NCBI GenBank assembly: GCA_011525685.1
Contig: WYBW01000146.1
Coordinates: forward strand, 1 to 47,608
From: Verrucomicrobiia bacterium
GTDB taxonomy: Bacteria; Verrucomicrobiota; Verrucomicrobiia; Limisphaerales; JADLHS01
DNA: 47,608 nucleotides
Direction of reading: 5' to 3'
In this document: in pieces, positions 16,823 through 25,898 of the stretch
How positions within the stretch are numbered: the first letter of the stretch is position 1
How the letters are laid out: each line of letters starts with the position of its first letter
Program-made: the position numbers and the translations under genes
Notes under the pieces: generated by a model
The model's database searches: none
What the model saw: only the letters and a program-made list of their open reading frames with translations
Told to the model about the DNA's origin: nothing

Positions 16823-17655
16823 AGGCCCAGAATGCAGTCCAACAACGCCTCGGCATCGCGAAAGTCCGGGATGGCCACGTCCGCGCCCACGCCCAACAGA
16901 CGCTGGCGCTTCCATTCGTCGTAGCGGCCCGAGCCGTTGTTCGCCTCGTCGCTGGCCACGGCCACCGCCAATCCGCCAACTTGCTTGGTATTCTCGATCT
17001 CCACGTAGCCGTCGCCAAACGACAACAACTGTTCGCCCGGAATCCGGTTCTCGCGGAGAATGCGTTCGATGACGATCTTCTTGGAGAACTGTTTGTAATT
17101 GTCCTGCGCGCCGTAAATGTGCTGTTGGAAATAGCGCGTCACGTCGAGCAACTCCGCCTCCTGCTTGACGAAGATTTCATCCGTGCCACTGGCGAGATAC
17201 ATGGGCAAGCCACGCGCCTGCAGCAGTTCCAGCAAAGGCCGCGCGCCATGCACCAGCAGACCGTCCGGTTTGATCGTGCCGCGGCGCAGGCCGTCCGTGC
17301 GATGCCGGATGCGTTCGTCAAGACGGCGCAAGTATTCGTGTTTGTATTCCAGCGGCTCGCGCGGTGTGCCGCCGCGTTCGCGAATGCGCTCGGCCAGTTG
17401 AATCATCTGATAGATCGTCTGCTTGCCGTTCAGGCGCATGATGTCGTCGAAGGCCAGTTGCCGGCGCGCCGCCTCGCTCTCGCCGGGCAGTGGCGGGAGC
17501 AGTTCGGCGAACAACGGCACCATCACCTCCGGCCAGCCCTGACGGATGAGAGAGAGCGTGCCGTCGAAATCGAACAGCACGTGGCTGATCTGCGGGCGCG
17601 GCTTGAAGGCCGGGCTGAACTCGACCAAACCGGAAAAGGCGGCAGTTGAAAACAT
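16819..17655 (-). CDS. HAD-superfamily hydrolase (phosphoglycolate-phosphatase-like)
   Basis: A 278-residue phosphatase-like protein. Motif I is VLFDFDGTLS (nucleophile Asp29, acid/base Asp31), a large helical cap follows (about 40-140), motif II is in MYLASGTDE, and motif IV is LLSFGDGYVEIENTK. I place the start at the ATG at 17655. An earlier ATG at 17697 adds 14 residues, but its bases overlap the start codon of the divergent isomerase gene (CATG), leaving no separate leader for either gene. It is the first gene of a three-gene overlapping operon with the DHS-like protein and PfkB kinase. Confidence 0.85.
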   Translation of the reverse strand: MFSTAAFSGLVEFSPAFKPRPQISHVLFDFDGTLSLIRQGWPEVMVPLFAELLPPLPGESEAARRQLAFDDIMRLNGKQTIYQMIQLAERIRERGGTPREPLEYKHEYLRRLDERIRHRTDGLRRGTIKPDGLLVHGARPLLELLQARGLPMYLASGTDEIFVKQEAELLDVTRYFQQHIYGAQDNYKQFSKKIVIERILRENRIPGEQLLSFGDGYVEIENTKQVGGLAVAVASDEANNGSGRYDEWKRQRLLGVGADVAIPDFRDAEALLDCILGL

Positions 17656-17695
17656 TTGCTGGCGAGTAAAGTCGCTTTGGCTTAAAAGGTCAACC

Positions 17696-18799
17696 ATGCG
17701 ACTGCATCCACATCCTCAACCCGGCCAGAATCGGCGAACCTTTTTGAAAACGGCTGGCGCGGTGACCGCGGGTCTGGCGCTCGCTCCAGGGGTCCTGGCG
17801 CAAAGTGACTCAGCTTCGGCAAAAAAGAAGATCAAACTCGGTCTCGATAACTTCGCCGTGCGCGCCATGAACTGGAAGGCGGGTGCGCTGCTGGATTACG
17901 CGGCCTCGCTCAAACTGGATACACTCTTCATCACGGATCTCGATGCCTTCGAGAGCCATGAGCCGGCACACCTGCGCGAGCTTAAGGCCAAGGCGGACGA
18001 TCTGAACGTTCAGTTTCTCCTGGGCACGTGGAGCATTTGTCCGACCTCGAAGAGCTTCCGGAACAAGTGGGGTACGGCCGAGGAGCACCTGGCATTGGGC
18101 ATCCGCATGGCCAAGGCGTTGGGATCGCCCGCCATCCGTGTGGTGCTCGGCGCGGGCGAGGACCGGCGCACGGAGGGCGGCATCGAGGCCCGCATCGCCG
18201 ACACCGTAAAGGTGTGCAAGGCGTGCCGCAATCAGGCCATGGATGCGGGGGTGAAGATCGCCGTGGAGAATCACGCTGGCGACATGCAGGCGTGGGAACT
18301 GGTGACGCTCATCGAGGCGGCGGGTAAGGATTACGTCGGCGCGAACATGGATTCCGGCAACGCCTGCTGGACCATGGAAGACCCGCTGGAGAACCTGTTG
18401 ACGCTCGCACCCTACGTGCTCACGACGAGCCTGCGCGATTCGATGGTCTGGGAATCCGAGAACGGCGCGAAGGTGCAATGGACGGCGATGGGCGAAGGCT
18501 GCGTGGACGTGAAAACTTACTTCGAGAAGTTCGCCGAACTCTGCCCGAACGTCGCGGTGAACATCGAGACCATCTCGGGCTTCGCGCGTGAACTCCCTTA
18601 TCTGAAACCGGAATTCTGGAACGTCTGGCCCAAGGCGAAAGCCAGCAGCTTCGCGAAATTCGTCGCCCTGGCGAAGCGCGGGAAGGCCATCCCACCGCAT
18701 CGTTCCGCCAATCCACAGGAGGAGCAGGAGTATCAAAAGGGCGAAATCGAGCGGAGCATCAAGTATTGCAAGGAAGTGTTGGGGCTGGGTTTGAAGTAG
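17696..18799 (+). CDS. Tat-exported sugar phosphate isomerase/epimerase (TIM barrel)
   Basis: A 367-residue AP-endonuclease-2-type TIM barrel, as in xylose isomerase-like epimerases. The Tat motif NRRTFLK at 12-18 is followed by a hydrophobic stretch ending LAPGVLAQS. Barrel strands include LGLDNFAVRAM, AIRVVLGAG, VKIAVENHAGD (metal-binding Glu), YVGANMDSGN (Asp) and VNIETISG (Glu). An AAAGGT ribosome-binding site stands 6-7 nt before the ATG. It is likely a periplasmic sugar isomerase or epimerase; the substrate is unknown. The next gene begins 4 bp after its stop. Confidence 0.82.
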   Translation: MRLHPHPQPGQNRRTFLKTAGAVTAGLALAPGVLAQSDSASAKKKIKLGLDNFAVRAMNWKAGALLDYAASLKLDTLFITDLDAFESHEPAHLRELKAKADDLNVQFLLGTWSICPTSKSFRNKWGTAEEHLALGIRMAKALGSPAIRVVLGAGEDRRTEGGIEARIADTVKVCKACRNQAMDAGVKIAVENHAGDMQAWELVTLIEAAGKDYVGANMDSGNACWTMEDPLENLLTLAPYVLTTSLRDSMVWESENGAKVQWTAMGEGCVDVKTYFEKFAELCPNVAVNIETISGFARELPYLKPEFWNVWPKAKASSFAKFVALAKRGKAIPPHRSANPQEEQEYQKGEIERSIKYCKEVLGLGLK

Positions 18800-18803
18800 G
18801 AAA

Positions 18804-20219
18804 ATGCGTCTGGGCAGGGTCAGCCTTCTGTTCGTTGTCGTCCTGCTCGTTCTCGGTGGCATCACGTGGCTGATAGCCCAATGGCCCAGCCGCCAGACTT
18901 TGACGCTGCCCGATGGCTCGCAAGTCACGTTGCTCAAGGTCACACAGGGTACGAATCACGTGTGCCGCTATGGCAATCGCTGGCAGGATTGGCTTCACCC
19001 GGTCCTGCCGCGGAAGCTGCGAACCAAATTTCCACGGCGGGAGATGACGTTCACCAGCGGCCTGGGTGAGACGACCGTGGTCTGGCTGCGGCACGACGGC
19101 GCGACAGCGCCGAGCTGGTCTTCCGCGTTTTTCCTGGCGGCGGCTGATGAGAACGGATTGGAGTCGGCTTTGCTTCAAAGCGCGAACGTGACGCGGACGT
19201 TGACCGCACGGCCCGCGCTCGTCGGCCCCGGGCAGGGGCCCGTGCAGTGGACTGGCGGTTCGGCACAGATCAGCGGCTGGGAACTGAAATCATTTCCTCG
19301 CCGTGCCGGCCGGTTCGCGCTTTGTGTTTACCAGCGAGGCGCCGCCGGCGATGTGGTGCGGCTCGGTGAATTCCACGTTCGCGCGCCATGTGCCGCCAGT
19401 CTTCCCTCCCGGACGGCTGACGCGTTCCCGGTGACGAGGCAGACCAATGGACTGGAAATCTCGCTGACGAAACTCGAGACCGGGTTGACGGGCAAGGAAA
19501 CCGGACACGGCCCGGCGGGCGAAGGCGCGAAATCATTTTCCCGAGCGACGTTCATCATACGAGAGAACAACGTGCCGACAGACAAATGGAGTCTGTGCGG
19601 GATCAGAGCGAGCAATGCCGCGGGTGAAACGCGCGCGGCCGGATCGTACGGGTCGCGTTGGGAGCGGGGTGAGCACCAGGTGGATTTCGAGGGCGCGTTG
19701 TGGCTGGAGGAGGCGGCTTGGAAACTGGAGGCGGAATTTGCGCGCACGGGAGGTTTTCCTGCCGACGAGTTATGGCCGGTCGGGGGAGTGAGTGTTCCCA
19801 AGTCCGGCGAACTGCTGGAGGCGCGAGTCCTGACGAATCTCCATCACACGGAACTGGAGTTTCTGGGGGTGAGCGGGCCAGAGGCGAAGCTGCCGGAGGA
19901 CTACGCCGGCATCCGCCCCCACGCCAACCTCCACGTCCGCACGCCGCATCCGATGGACGGACTGCGCCTGGTGTTGGTCGAGGTGCGGGATGATCAGGGC
20001 CGCAAGCTGGCCTTGAGAGGTTCGACGAGTCGATCCAGCATGGGTGGCCGCGGCAATACACCCAAGGAAATGCTGCACGGTTTTGCCATCGAAATTCCCG
20101 AGGACACCAGGTCGCTCGACCTCACGTTCGCAGCGACCCGCGTGCGGAGCGTCGAGTTTCTGGCGAGGCCTGTGATGTTCGAGGCAAAGCCCGAAACCAG
20201 GAATCCACAAAACCGCTGA
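18804..20219 (+). CDS. Hypothetical membrane-anchored protein
   Basis: A 471-residue protein with one N-terminal transmembrane helix (VSLLFVVVLLVLGGITWLIA) and a large periplasmic, beta-rich remainder. A GTAGGAAAA ribosome-binding site precedes the ATG, and the upstream isomerase gene ends 4 bp before, so the two form an operon. I recognise no domain. The segment FLGVSGPEAKLPEDYAGIRP followed by VRTPHPMDGLRL and a C-terminal beta pattern may be a sandwich fold. The last dozen residues (AKPETRNPQNR) look like readthrough into repeat-derived sequence. Confidence 0.7.
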   Translation: MRLGRVSLLFVVVLLVLGGITWLIAQWPSRQTLTLPDGSQVTLLKVTQGTNHVCRYGNRWQDWLHPVLPRKLRTKFPRREMTFTSGLGETTVVWLRHDGATAPSWSSAFFLAAADENGLESALLQSANVTRTLTARPALVGPGQGPVQWTGGSAQISGWELKSFPRRAGRFALCVYQRGAAGDVVRLGEFHVRAPCAASLPSRTADAFPVTRQTNGLEISLTKLETGLTGKETGHGPAGEGAKSFSRATFIIRENNVPTDKWSLCGIRASNAAGETRAAGSYGSRWERGEHQVDFEGALWLEEAAWKLEAEFARTGGFPADELWPVGGVSVPKSGELLEARVLTNLHHTELEFLGVSGPEAKLPEDYAGIRPHANLHVRTPHPMDGLRLVLVEVRDDQGRKLALRGSTSRSSMGGRGNTPKEMLHGFAIEIPEDTRSLDLTFAATRVRSVEFLARPVMFEAKPETRNPQNR

Positions 20220-20345
20220 TCTGCGCTGATCTTCGGCAATTCAAAACTGCGCTGATGGCTTTTCTACATGCGCGGTATGCCCCCGTCAGCGGTGGAGTGT
20301 GCTGGTAGAAATGCGCCAGCGATTTCGCAACTCCAGCCTCGGCGG

Positions 20346-21233
20346 TTACACGTCACAGATTTGCACGCCCTGCCGGAGCGAAGCGAGTTTGTCGTCGCGC
20401 TTGGGGATGAACTCCTGCGCCACGAAGCCTTTGAACCCGCTGTGGACGATCTCCTCCATGATGCGCGGGTAATTGAGTTCCTGCGTCCCATCAATTTCAT
20501 TTCGACCCGGCACGCCGCCGGTGTGGTAGTGGGCGAAGTATTGATGGTTGGCCTTGATGGTGGCGCAAATGTCGCCCTCCATGATCTGCATGTGGTAGAT
20601 GTCGTAAAGCAGCTTCACACGCTCCGACCCGACGCGCTTGCACAACTCCACACCCCACTTGGAGTAGTCACACTGGTAATCTTTGTGGTTCACCTTGCTG
20701 TTGAGCAGTTCCATGATGACGGTGACCTTGTGTCGTTCGGCAATGGGTGCGATGCGCTTCAAGCCAATCGCGCAGTTTTCCAGACCCTGTTCATCGCTCA
20801 TGCCGCGGCGATTGCCGGAGAAGCAAATCACGGTCGGCGCGCCAAAGTCGGCGGCGGCGGGCAGGGTTCGCTCCATGAACTCGACGATCTTATCATGGTT
20901 CTCGAGGCGGTTGAGGCCGTTCTCGATGCCGCCCGGCACACCGGAAACCACGGCGCACGTCAGGCCGTGTTTTTTGAGCGTGGGAAAGTCATTCACGCCC
21001 AGCAATTCGACCGACTGGAGGCCCATGGCTTTGGCGGCCTGGCAGAATTCGTCGAGCGGGATGCTGCCGTAGCACCATTTGCAGACGGAGTGGTTGATGC
21101 GGCCCTTGAGCTTCACGCCGCCCGCCGTTTCAGCGGCGGACAGACGATGCGACAGGCTGGAGGCGGCGGCCAGGACGGCGGCACCGCCGGTGAGGGTTTG
21201 GAGGGCGGAACGACGTGAAAGTTTTGTTTTCAT
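20346..21233 (-). CDS. Tat-exported hydroxypyruvate-isomerase-like TIM barrel protein
   Basis: A 295-residue protein with Tat motif LSRRSALQTL at residues 5-14 and a signal ending near RLSAAE. The barrel contains INHSVCKWCYG, VICFSGNRRGMSDEQG (a loop typical of Hyi-type isomerases), VIMELLNSKVNHKDYQCD (metal Glu), VKLLYDIYHMQIMEGD (metal Asp/His), HYHTGGVPGRNEIDGTQELN and FVAQEFIP. These match hydroxypyruvate isomerase/sugar epimerase families. It is exported, so the natural substrate is probably a sugar acid in the periplasm. It follows the DUF1592-DUF1552 genes in the same direction, with a repeat element between. Confidence 0.85.
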   Translation of the reverse strand: MKTKLSRRSALQTLTGGAAVLAAASSLSHRLSAAETAGGVKLKGRINHSVCKWCYGSIPLDEFCQAAKAMGLQSVELLGVNDFPTLKKHGLTCAVVSGVPGGIENGLNRLENHDKIVEFMERTLPAAADFGAPTVICFSGNRRGMSDEQGLENCAIGLKRIAPIAERHKVTVIMELLNSKVNHKDYQCDYSKWGVELCKRVGSERVKLLYDIYHMQIMEGDICATIKANHQYFAHYHTGGVPGRNEIDGTQELNYPRIMEEIVHSGFKGFVAQEFIPKRDDKLASLRQGVQICDV

Positions 21234-21290
21234 GGCTGGCTTTTACCATGAATGGACGCGGCAGGGCACGGATTTTTTCAATTGAGCAGG

Positions 21291-21402
21291 GGCGCAAGCT
21301 TCCGGCTTGCGATGGTAACACCGAGCCTCGGGTCTGGTGAAGTTCGCTTTCAACTGCAACCTGCAAGGTTGCGGCCACAGACGCAAGCCGGAGGCGTGCG
21401 CC
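21291..21402. repeat. Palindromic intergenic repeat
   Basis: A 112-bp segment between the DUF1552 stop and the isomerase start, with inverted ends GGCGCA/TGCGCC and internal hairpins CGCAAGC/GCTTGCG (21293-21311) and CAACCT/AGGTTG (21357-21371). It has no coding potential. The hairpin style resembles that of the elements at 9544 and 25899, so it is probably a REP/MITE-type repeat. Confidence 0.55.
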
Positions 21403-21407
21403 ACTCA

Positions 21408-22826
21408 CTAGGCCAGCGCCAGCGCACCGGTGCTGTCGCCGAATTTCTCCACGGGCGTGCCCATTTGGTCGAGCATCGAAACATAGAGGTTGCAGAGCGG
21501 CGTGCCTTTTGGACTGGCGATGTGGCGGCCGGTTTGAATTTTGCCACCGCCGCGGCCGGCGAGGATGATCGGCAGGTTGGCGGGGTCGTGACGGTTGCCG
21601 TCGGACATGCTGGAGCCGAACAGCACCATGCTGTTGTCCAGCAACGTGCGTTCGCCTTCCCTGATCGCGGCCAGCTTGTCCATGAGGTAGGCGAGTTGCT
21701 CGTTGTGCCACCGGTTGATCTTCGTGTAAGGCTCGTATTTCTCCGCCTTGTCCTGGTGATGGCTGTGCTCGTGGTGACCGCCACTGGTGCCAGGGATCAA
21801 TTTGCCGAAATTTTTGCCGGAAACGTCGTTCGCGAACATGAAGCTGCTGATTCGGGTGCTGTCGGTCCAGAACGCCAGCACAATCAAATCGAGCATGAGC
21901 CGGACATGCTCCTGGTGATCGCCCGGTTCGCCTTTGGGCGCGGCGATGTCTTCGTCGGGTTGCGATTCCGGTTTCCAGGCGCGCGGATCGGGCTTGGAGA
22001 AAAACTCCAGCCGCTGCTCCACGTCGCGGACGGAGTCGAGATACTCGTCCAGTTTATACTGGTCGTCACGGCCGAGGCGGTTGCGCAGTTTGTTGGCGTC
22101 GTTGAGCACCAGGTCGAGCAACGCTTTGCGGTCCTCCTTCTTCCGCTGGTCGGCGGCGGAAATGCGGTCGGCCTTCATCACGCTGAAGAGCCGTTCGTAG
22201 GCGAGACGCGGATTGATTTCCTTGGCGAGCGGCATGCTCGGCGAGCGCCACGAGATGTAGCAGCCATAAAGCCGCGTGTAACCGACGTTGGTGTCAATGC
22301 CCGAGATCACCGGATCAATGCCGAGTTCGAGCGAGGGCAGGGGAGTGAGATGGCCGATTTGCTGTGCGCAAAGCTGGTCAATGGAAAGACCGCCCACGCT
22401 GATGTCCTTGCCCGCGGTTTTGCGCACGGGCAGGCCGGTGAGGAAATTCGCCGTCTTCGCGTAATGGCCGTCGCCCTGATGGCTGTGCTTTTTGTCGAGG
22501 CCGGAGAAGACCAGGATGTGGTCACGATGTTTCGCGAGCGGCTCCAAGGCAAAGGGCAACTCAAAGCCGGGTCCGTCCTGCTTGGGAAACCAGTTCTTCT
22601 CCCACACGCCATTCGGGAAATAAATGCAGGCCATGCGGACGGGCGCTTGCACGCTGGACGCGGCCTTGGTCGAGGCGAGCGCGTCCGGCGCGGCGACCGA
22701 GGCCACCTTGCCCATCGCATCGAGCAACGGCAGGCCGAGCATTGCGCCGGCGCCTTTGAGGAAGGAACGGCGCGGCATGCGCCAGTTGCGTTCCAAGATG
22801 ACGGGAGCTTTTTCGATGGGCTTCAT
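21408..22826 (-). CDS. DUF1552 family protein (Tat-exported)
   Basis: A 472-residue protein starting at the ATG at 22826. The Tat motif RMPRRSFLKGAGAMLGLPLL lies at about residues 16-35. Features of DUF1552 are visible: MACIYFPNGVWEKNWFP, VFSGLDKKHSHQGDGHYAKTA, a middle region with SSFMFANDVSGKNF, and the C-terminal GSSMSDGNRHDPANLPIILAG, resembling DUF1501/alkaline-phosphatase-type metal sites. These proteins are nearly always next to DUF1592-type cytochrome proteins in Planctomycetes and Verrucomicrobia; the function is unknown. Here the DUF1592 gene ends 20 bp upstream. Confidence 0.92.
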   Translation of the reverse strand: MKPIEKAPVILERNWRMPRRSFLKGAGAMLGLPLLDAMGKVASVAAPDALASTKAASSVQAPVRMACIYFPNGVWEKNWFPKQDGPGFELPFALEPLAKHRDHILVFSGLDKKHSHQGDGHYAKTANFLTGLPVRKTAGKDISVGGLSIDQLCAQQIGHLTPLPSLELGIDPVISGIDTNVGYTRLYGCYISWRSPSMPLAKEINPRLAYERLFSVMKADRISAADQRKKEDRKALLDLVLNDANKLRNRLGRDDQYKLDEYLDSVRDVEQRLEFFSKPDPRAWKPESQPDEDIAAPKGEPGDHQEHVRLMLDLIVLAFWTDSTRISSFMFANDVSGKNFGKLIPGTSGGHHEHSHHQDKAEKYEPYTKINRWHNEQLAYLMDKLAAIREGERTLLDNSMVLFGSSMSDGNRHDPANLPIILAGRGGGKIQTGRHIASPKGTPLCNLYVSMLDQMGTPVEKFGDSTGALALA

Positions 22827-22846
22827 GGGGTGTGGCGTTGGGTGTT

Positions 22847-24811
22847 TCAACTCTCCGGCTGGTCATGCTTGGGATAAAAACGGTGGCGGAACGGATAACT
22901 CATCGCGATGGTCTCGATGAGTACGTTCGCGCGCCATTCGTTGTTCGCCAAGGCTGACATGGCTTCATCAATAACGCAGTTGTCGAACTTGTTCAACTCC
23001 CGACCGAAGGCAAAGCCCGTCATTTTTCGGGTCAGATGGCGCATGATTTTCTCCTTGCGGGCCATGAGCACCTGCTTCAATCCGTCCGGGCCTTCGTAAA
23101 CTTCGCCTGTGGGCAACGTGCCTTTCGCTTCAACCGGTTCACCGTGCAGTTCCTCACGCCAGCGGCCCAGCGAGTCGAAATTCTCCAAACCAAAACCGAG
23201 CGGGTCTATTCTGTCATGACAGGCGGCGCACTCGGCTTTGACGCGATGCAGTTCAAGTTGTTTGCGCAGGGAAAGTCCGCCGGGCTGTTCGGCGGCTTTT
23301 TCGTCCAGCGCGGGAACATCCGGCGGCGGCGGTGGGATTTTATCGCCCAGCAAGGATTCGAGCAGCCAGCGACCGCGCAACACGGGACTGGTGCGGACCG
23401 GATACGATGTGAGCGCGTGAACGCCCGCCATGCCGATCAACCCGCCGCGCCGGGCGTCCGCGAGTTGCACGTACTGCAACTCCTCACCCTTCACACCCGC
23501 CAGTCCGTAAAGCTCAGCGAGCCGCGCGTTGGCAAAAGTGTACTTGCTGTCAATCAATTCCAGCAACGACCGGTCCTCTCGAACCAGATGATTGAAGAAC
23601 GCGGCGACCTCGCCCTTCATCGCGCGGGACAACGCGGCGTCGAATTCGGGAAATTTCGTCGGGTCGGGTTTCACTTCGCCGCCGAGTTGGTCGAGGTTGA
23701 GCCATTGGAGCGCGAAACGTTCACCGAGCGCGGCGGCTTTGGGGTCTTTCAACATGCGCCGAATCTGGGCGCGATAGAGGTTCGTATCAGATAGGCTTCC
23801 CTGCTCCGCGAGCGCGAGCAGCTCCTCGTCGGGCATTGAGGACCAGAGAAAATAGGACAGCTTGCTGGCGAGCGGAACCGCGGCGAGTGGTTGAATCCCC
23901 TGCGTGGCCGGCTCGGGTTCGGCCAGGAACAGGAAGTGTGGCGAAATCAGCGCGCCTTGAATCGCCAGTCGAACGGAGGCGGCAAAACTGTCGCCGCGCT
24001 CGTGGCCGCGCGCGAACAACTTCATCAACTCGTCCACTTCCCCGTTGGTCACGGGACGGCGCCACGCGCGGCGGGCGAATGCTGAAATCACTTCACGTGC
24101 CGCCGGCTCGGCTTTGCCAAACCAGCCAGGCTGGCGGAACAGAAGTCGTTCGCGGGCGGCGCGGAGTTCGCGACTCTGATCACGCGGGCGATCCGGCAAA
24201 ACCGTGTGCGCGACCTGCTCCGCGGCGGCCAGATATTTTTCGATGTGAATCGAGGAAGTGAACAGCGTATCGCCGGTGGTGTCGAAGCCTTCGCCGCCGC
24301 CGCCGTCGGCGGGCAGGAGCGATTCGAGTTTGAAATCGTGCGTGACGCCGAACAGGTCGCGGATGGTGTTGATGTATTCGGCGCGGTTGAGGCGGCGGCT
24401 CATCACGTGACCGCGGTAGTAGCTGGTGGTGCGGTCGGAGGAGATTTGATTGCAGTCGGGTTGCTCGACCTTGGGCAGTTTGCGGAGGAAGCCGACCATT
24501 TTCTCGAACTGGCCGTAGTTGAGTTCGCCTGATTTCTTGGGCGGCATCTCGTAAGCCTGCACCCGCTGCAACACCGTCTGCCAGAGCTCGGGTTCCGCCT
24601 TGATGTCGTCGAACGACTTGAACCGTTCGAGATTGAGGTCGCCCTTGAGGCTGTCGGCATCGTGACAATCGTAACACTTCCGTTCCATCAGGGGTCGGAT
24701 TTCCTTGAGGTAATCCTGCGCCAGATCAGCGCGAGTGACCGTGGAGTTGGCCAGCAACGTGGCGAAAATCGCCACGGGCAGACGGAGGGCCGATTTGGTG
24801 CTCAGGGTCAC
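22847..24811 (-). CDS. DUF1592/DUF1588/DUF1585 protein with cytochrome-c-like domain
   Basis: A 654-residue secreted protein with a GTG start and signal peptide (LPVAIFATLLANSTVTRA). The N-terminal heme-type motif CYDCHD lies at about residue 46 (planctomycete cytochrome C domain). DUF1587 (VMSRRLNRAEYINTIRDLFG), DUF1595, DUF1592 (LASKLSYFLWSSMPDEELLA), DUF1588 (RGGLIGMAGVHALTSYPVRT, with a second motif CAACHDRIDP) and DUF1585 at the C-terminus follow. Such proteins are thought to act at the cell surface in redox or polymer-binding roles, but the substrate is unknown. It is co-transcribed with DUF1552. Confidence 0.93.
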   Translation of the reverse strand: MTLSTKSALRLPVAIFATLLANSTVTRADLAQDYLKEIRPLMERKCYDCHDADSLKGDLNLERFKSFDDIKAEPELWQTVLQRVQAYEMPPKKSGELNYGQFEKMVGFLRKLPKVEQPDCNQISSDRTTSYYRGHVMSRRLNRAEYINTIRDLFGVTHDFKLESLLPADGGGGEGFDTTGDTLFTSSIHIEKYLAAAEQVAHTVLPDRPRDQSRELRAARERLLFRQPGWFGKAEPAAREVISAFARRAWRRPVTNGEVDELMKLFARGHERGDSFAASVRLAIQGALISPHFLFLAEPEPATQGIQPLAAVPLASKLSYFLWSSMPDEELLALAEQGSLSDTNLYRAQIRRMLKDPKAAALGERFALQWLNLDQLGGEVKPDPTKFPEFDAALSRAMKGEVAAFFNHLVREDRSLLELIDSKYTFANARLAELYGLAGVKGEELQYVQLADARRGGLIGMAGVHALTSYPVRTSPVLRGRWLLESLLGDKIPPPPPDVPALDEKAAEQPGGLSLRKQLELHRVKAECAACHDRIDPLGFGLENFDSLGRWREELHGEPVEAKGTLPTGEVYEGPDGLKQVLMARKEKIMRHLTRKMTGFAFGRELNKFDNCVIDEAMSALANNEWRANVLIETIAMSYPFRHRFYPKHDQPES

Positions 24812-25040
24812 AGGACAGACTTATGGCTCAGATTCCCGGGAATGTCCACTTCCAGAATCGGTTGATCCATCGCGGAGGGCAGGGCGGTAACTCAACGCAG
24901 AGGACGCGGAATGTGGCGTGGAGGCTCGCCGAGAACAATTTGCGTTGCGCCCTCGGCGAAGAAGTTTGCGGCTTCTGCGTCAAGGTTGGTGCGGCGGGAT
25001 GTTTGTGGTCAGGCCGCCGACACATCCGCTCGCCGAGGTC

Positions 25041-25766
25041 TCAACCTTTCAACTTCGCGTAACGGTCGGCGACGAAATCCCAGTTCACCACGTTCCACCA
25101 CGCGGTGATGTAGTCGGCGCGCCGGTTCTGATACTTGAGATAGTAGGCGTGTTCCCAGACATCAACGCCGAGCAGCGGCTGCGCGCCCTGGGTGATGGGA
25201 TTGTCCTGATTGGGCGTGGCTTGAATCGCGAGCTTGCCCTGTTGGACGACCAGCCAGGCCCAGCCACTGCCGAACTGGCCGAGGCCAGCCTTGGCAAACG
25301 CCTCTTTGAAAGCAGCGAAGCTTCCAAAGCTGGATGCAATTGCCTTGGCGAGTTCGCCCTTGGGTTCGCCGCCGCCATCTTTCTTCATCATTTGCCAGAA
25401 CAGGGCGTGGTTGTAGTGACCGCCTCCATTGTTCCGGACGGCCGTGCGGATTTTTTCGGGGACGGAATTCAGTTCCTTGACCAAGTCTTCGATGGACTTC
25501 CGGGAGAGGTCGGGAAATTCGGCGACGGCCTTGACCAGATTATCCACGTAAGCCTTGTGATGGCGGCCGTGGTGGATTTCCATCGTCTGTGCGTCAATGT
25601 GCGGTTCGAGTGCGTCGGAGGCGTAGGGCAGGGGAGGTAAAGCAAAACCTGGCATCCAGGAATTGCCACCTGATGTAACTTGGCCTTGCGCGAAAATGTC
25701 AGGAGCAGTTGCGGCAGCCACGGCTACGAGCGCCGTGGTCTTAACGGCTTGGCGTCGGGTCATCAT
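25041..25766 (-). CDS. sodA: Mn-type superoxide dismutase, Tat-exported
   Basis: A 242-residue enzyme that dismutates superoxide. The start at 25766 keeps a Tat-like signal (MMTRRQAVKTTALVAVAAAT, cleavage near DIFAQ), absent from cytoplasmic SODs. Metal ligands are in EPHID (His), GGHYNHALFW (His), GVDVWEHAYYL (Asp and His). The GG before HYNH and the Gln in PNQDNP are features of Mn rather than Fe enzymes. It stands alone between the DUF1592 gene and a repeat. The periplasmic location is inferred from the signal. Confidence 0.92.
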   Translation of the reverse strand: MMTRRQAVKTTALVAVAAATAPDIFAQGQVTSGGNSWMPGFALPPLPYASDALEPHIDAQTMEIHHGRHHKAYVDNLVKAVAEFPDLSRKSIEDLVKELNSVPEKIRTAVRNNGGGHYNHALFWQMMKKDGGGEPKGELAKAIASSFGSFAAFKEAFAKAGLGQFGSGWAWLVVQQGKLAIQATPNQDNPITQGAQPLLGVDVWEHAYYLKYQNRRADYITAWWNVVNWDFVADRYAKLKG

Positions 25767-25898
25767 AATTGTTTGTCGGTTTGCGGATTTCGGTTGACGG
25801 AATGTAGCTTCGACGGGCGGACGGGCGCAACTGTTCAACGAAAGCTATCCGCCGGTGGGGCGCATCTCATTTTCTTGCAGGGGGCGCCGAGGCGATGC

